Positions 28,060 through 29,809 of a stretch of 29,809 bases of DNA are shown here, in pieces. The notes beneath the pieces were generated by a model. It did not search any database. It was not told where the DNA came from and saw nothing but the letters and a program-made list of their open reading frames with translations. Source of the DNA: CAYMLQ01 sp964390795 (GTDB lineage: Bacteria; Verrucomicrobiota; Kiritimatiellia; RFP12; UBA1067); assembly GCA_964390795.1 (NCBI GenBank), contig CAYMLQ010000032.1, forward strand, positions 1 to 29,809. The letters run 5' to 3'. How positions within the stretch are numbered: position 1 is the first letter of the stretch; every line of letters begins with the position of its first letter. The position numbers and the translations under genes are program-made.

Positions 28060-29809
28060 TTGTCCCTGCTCGCCGGAGTCCTGCTGCTGGCGGCATTCAC
28101 GGGCCTCCGGGCGTTTGCCGACCCGCTTGCCGATTCCTTCCGAACGCCCCCGGACGCCGCGCGGCCCGGGGTGCTCTGGTTCTGGATCAACGGCAACATC
28201 AGCAGCAACGGCATCACCGCCGACCTGGAGGCCATGCGGCGCGTCGGCCTCGGCAGCGTGCTCATCATGGAGGTGACCCGGAGCGAACCGACCGGGCCGG
28301 TGCCTTTCATGGGCCAACAGTGGCGCGGTCTTTTTAAACACACGCTCGCCGAGGCTCGGCGCCTCGGGCTGGAAGTGAACATGAGCAACAGCGCCGGCTG
28401 GGAGGGCAGCGGCGGACCGTGGATCACGCCCGAGCAGTCCATGCAGGAACTTGTCTGGACGGAGACCACCGTCACCGGCCCGCAGCGTTTCGAAGGCAAG
28501 CTGCATCAGCCCGGAGAACCGGCAGGTTTTTATCGGGATGTCACCGTACTCGCCTTCCCGACCGCGGATGAGTATCGGATTTCGGACATTGCGAAAAAGG
28601 CGGCTTACTCCAACTCAAAGTTCGGACGGCTCCATTCCACACCGAGCACGCCTGCGAAAGCTAACATTCCCTTCGCAACGGCCATTGCGCGGGAGAGCAT
28701 CATAACCTTAAGCGCGCAGATGGACAGCGCCGGCCGTCTGGTTTGGGATGTGCCGACCGGCCAATGGACCATCATGCGTGTGGGTCACGCGAGCAACGGC
28801 GTCAAGCTGCAGGAGGCGCCGGCCTCAGGCCAGGGCCTCAATTGTGACAAGTTGAGCCGCGCCGGCATTGAAGCCAACTTCGCCGGCATGATGGCAAAAC
28901 TCGTGGCGGACACCGGCCTTAAGCCCGGCGAAATCAAAAAGTCCGGCCTCGTCTCGACACACATCGACAGCTGGGAAAACGGCGCACAGAACTGGACTGC
29001 GAGGATGCGTGAGGAGTTCCTGAAGCGGCGAGGCTATGATCTGTTGCCCTATCTGCCCGTAATGAGCGGCCGCGTGGTGGACAACCCCGATATCTCGGAG
29101 CGCTTCCTGCGGGATTTGCGGCAGACGGTATCGGAACTGGTCATCGAGAATTACGCTGGCCGCATGCGGGAACTGGCCAACGCTCAGGGCTTGCGCTTTT
29201 CCTGCGAGGCCTACAACGGCCCATGCGACGACATTCCCTATGGCGGGCAGGCCGACATGCCGGTCGGCGAGTTCTGGGCACCTACAAAAAGTCTGATTCA
29301 AACCTGCAAAGGCATGGCCTCTGCAGCGCATGTTTATGGGAAGCCCATTGTCTGCGCGGAAGCCTTTACTTCCGGCGCGAAGGAGCGGGGGCAGGAACAT
29401 CCTGGAAGCATCAAAGTACTTGGCGATGAGGCGTTGTGCGCCGGAATCAACCAGTTTTACTTCCATCGCTTTGTACATCAGCCGTGGGTGGAAGACCGCC
29501 GGCCCGGCATGGGCATGGGGCCATTCGGAATCCACTATGATCGCACGCAAACATGGTGGGAATGGACAGCCGGCTGGCACGCCTATCTGGCGCGCTGCCA
29601 GTTTCTGCTGCGGCAGGGTATGTTCGTGGCCGACCTCTGCTATCTCCAGCCGGAAGTGCCGCCGCAGCGGGTCGGCAAACATCCGCGTGAGGGCTACAAC
29701 TGGGACGAGTGTACCGCCGACGCCGTGCTCACGCGCATGTCGGTGAAGGATGGTCGCCTGGTGTTGCCCGACGGCATGAGCTACCGGATGCTGGTCCTGT
29801 CGGATTCAC
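28060..29809 (+). CDS. Alpha-L-rhamnosidase-like glycoside hydrolase, GH106 (3'-partial)
   Basis: At least 583 residues; the gene runs off the right edge. TTG 28060 places a hydrophobic signal sequence (LAGVLLLAAFTGLRAFA) at the N-terminus. A GTG at 27943 is also in frame but would translate the heptamer repeat. GH106 features are WFWINGNISSNGITADLEAMRRVG near the front, NMSNSAGWEGSGGPWITPEQSM, a long catalytic barrel (STHIDSWENG, LRFSCEAYNGP, VCAEAFTSGA), and FYFHRFVHQPW. The family removes terminal alpha-L-rhamnose from pectin-like or algal polysaccharides. Its place behind sulfatases and an acetylesterase suggests a sulfated, rhamnose-bearing polymer, which is an inference from context. 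Confidence 0.88.
   Translation, partial: MSLLAGVLLLAAFTGLRAFADPLADSFRTPPDAARPGVLWFWINGNISSNGITADLEAMRRVGLGSVLIMEVTRSEPTGPVPFMGQQWRGLFKHTLAEARRLGLEVNMSNSAGWEGSGGPWITPEQSMQELVWTETTVTGPQRFEGKLHQPGEPAGFYRDVTVLAFPTADEYRISDIAKKAAYSNSKFGRLHSTPSTPAKANIPFATAIARESIITLSAQMDSAGRLVWDVPTGQWTIMRVGHASNGVKLQEAPASGQGLNCDKLSRAGIEANFAGMMAKLVADTGLKPGEIKKSGLVSTHIDSWENGAQNWTARMREEFLKRRGYDLLPYLPVMSGRVVDNPDISERFLRDLRQTVSELVIENYAGRMRELANAQGLRFSCEAYNGPCDDIPYGGQADMPVGEFWAPTKSLIQTCKGMASAAHVYGKPIVCAEAFTSGAKERGQEHPGSIKVLGDEALCAGINQFYFHRFVHQPWVEDRRPGMGMGPFGIHYDRTQTWWEWTAGWHAYLARCQFLLRQGMFVADLCYLQPEVPPQRVGKHPREGYNWDECTADAVLTRMSVKDGRLVLPDGMSYRMLVLSDS

Overview
All genes in this 29.8 kb window are on the + strand. It looks like part of a polysaccharide- or glycan-utilisation region from a PVC-group bacterium, most likely Kiritimatiellota/Lentisphaerae-like. 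That placement is inferred from three things: many secreted sulfatases, sialidase-like propellers and a GH106 rhamnosidase; SUMF1-fold secreted proteins with a characteristic N-terminal beta domain; and high GC with Shine-Dalgarno-led genes. No rRNA, tRNA or CRISPR array was seen.

Layout. (1) 1-1421: a tyrosine recombinase, cut by the left edge, followed by about 280 bp of probable remnant sequence. (2) 1705-4051: an FMN-binding protein and a secreted multidomain protein with two Ig-like repeats and a putative glycosidase barrel. (3) 4163-10956: an AraC-family regulator, then a tightly coupled catabolic operon of iron-dependent alcohol dehydrogenase, DapA/NanA-family aldolase, PdxA2-like dehydrogenase, DUF1537 four-carbon acid sugar kinase and SSS sodium symporter. 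The four enzyme genes overlap by 4 nt at each junction. (4) 10961-12716: a secreted unknown with barrel-like features and an orphan ORF. (5) 12920-16564: a tandemly duplicated two-gene cassette, each copy made of an 89-aa secreted protein with GGxYDGY motifs and a ~500-aa secreted SUMF1-fold protein. (6) 16623-29809: two sulfatases, a sialate O-acetylesterase, a SUMF1-sialidase-MORN fusion, two further propeller proteins and a GH106 alpha-L-rhamnosidase cut by the right edge.

How it fits together. Exported sulfatases, esterase, sialidase-like enzymes and rhamnosidase would strip a sulfated or acetylated glycan outside the cytoplasm. The symporter would import a released sugar or sugar acid. 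The dehydrogenase-aldolase-kinase-PdxA2 set would break it down to central metabolites. A nearly identical 41-bp element (38 of 41 bases) lies upstream of both the catabolic operon and the duplicated-cassette/sulfatase operon, and a degenerate third copy precedes the araC-type gene. This suggests one regulon under the local AraC protein.

Main points for a second look: the shared 41-bp element; the duplicated cassette with its unexplained small proteins; SUMF1-fold proteins that all lack the catalytic cysteines; the three-part fusion; and heptameric inverted repeats just upstream of two genes, one of which may be read through in frame.
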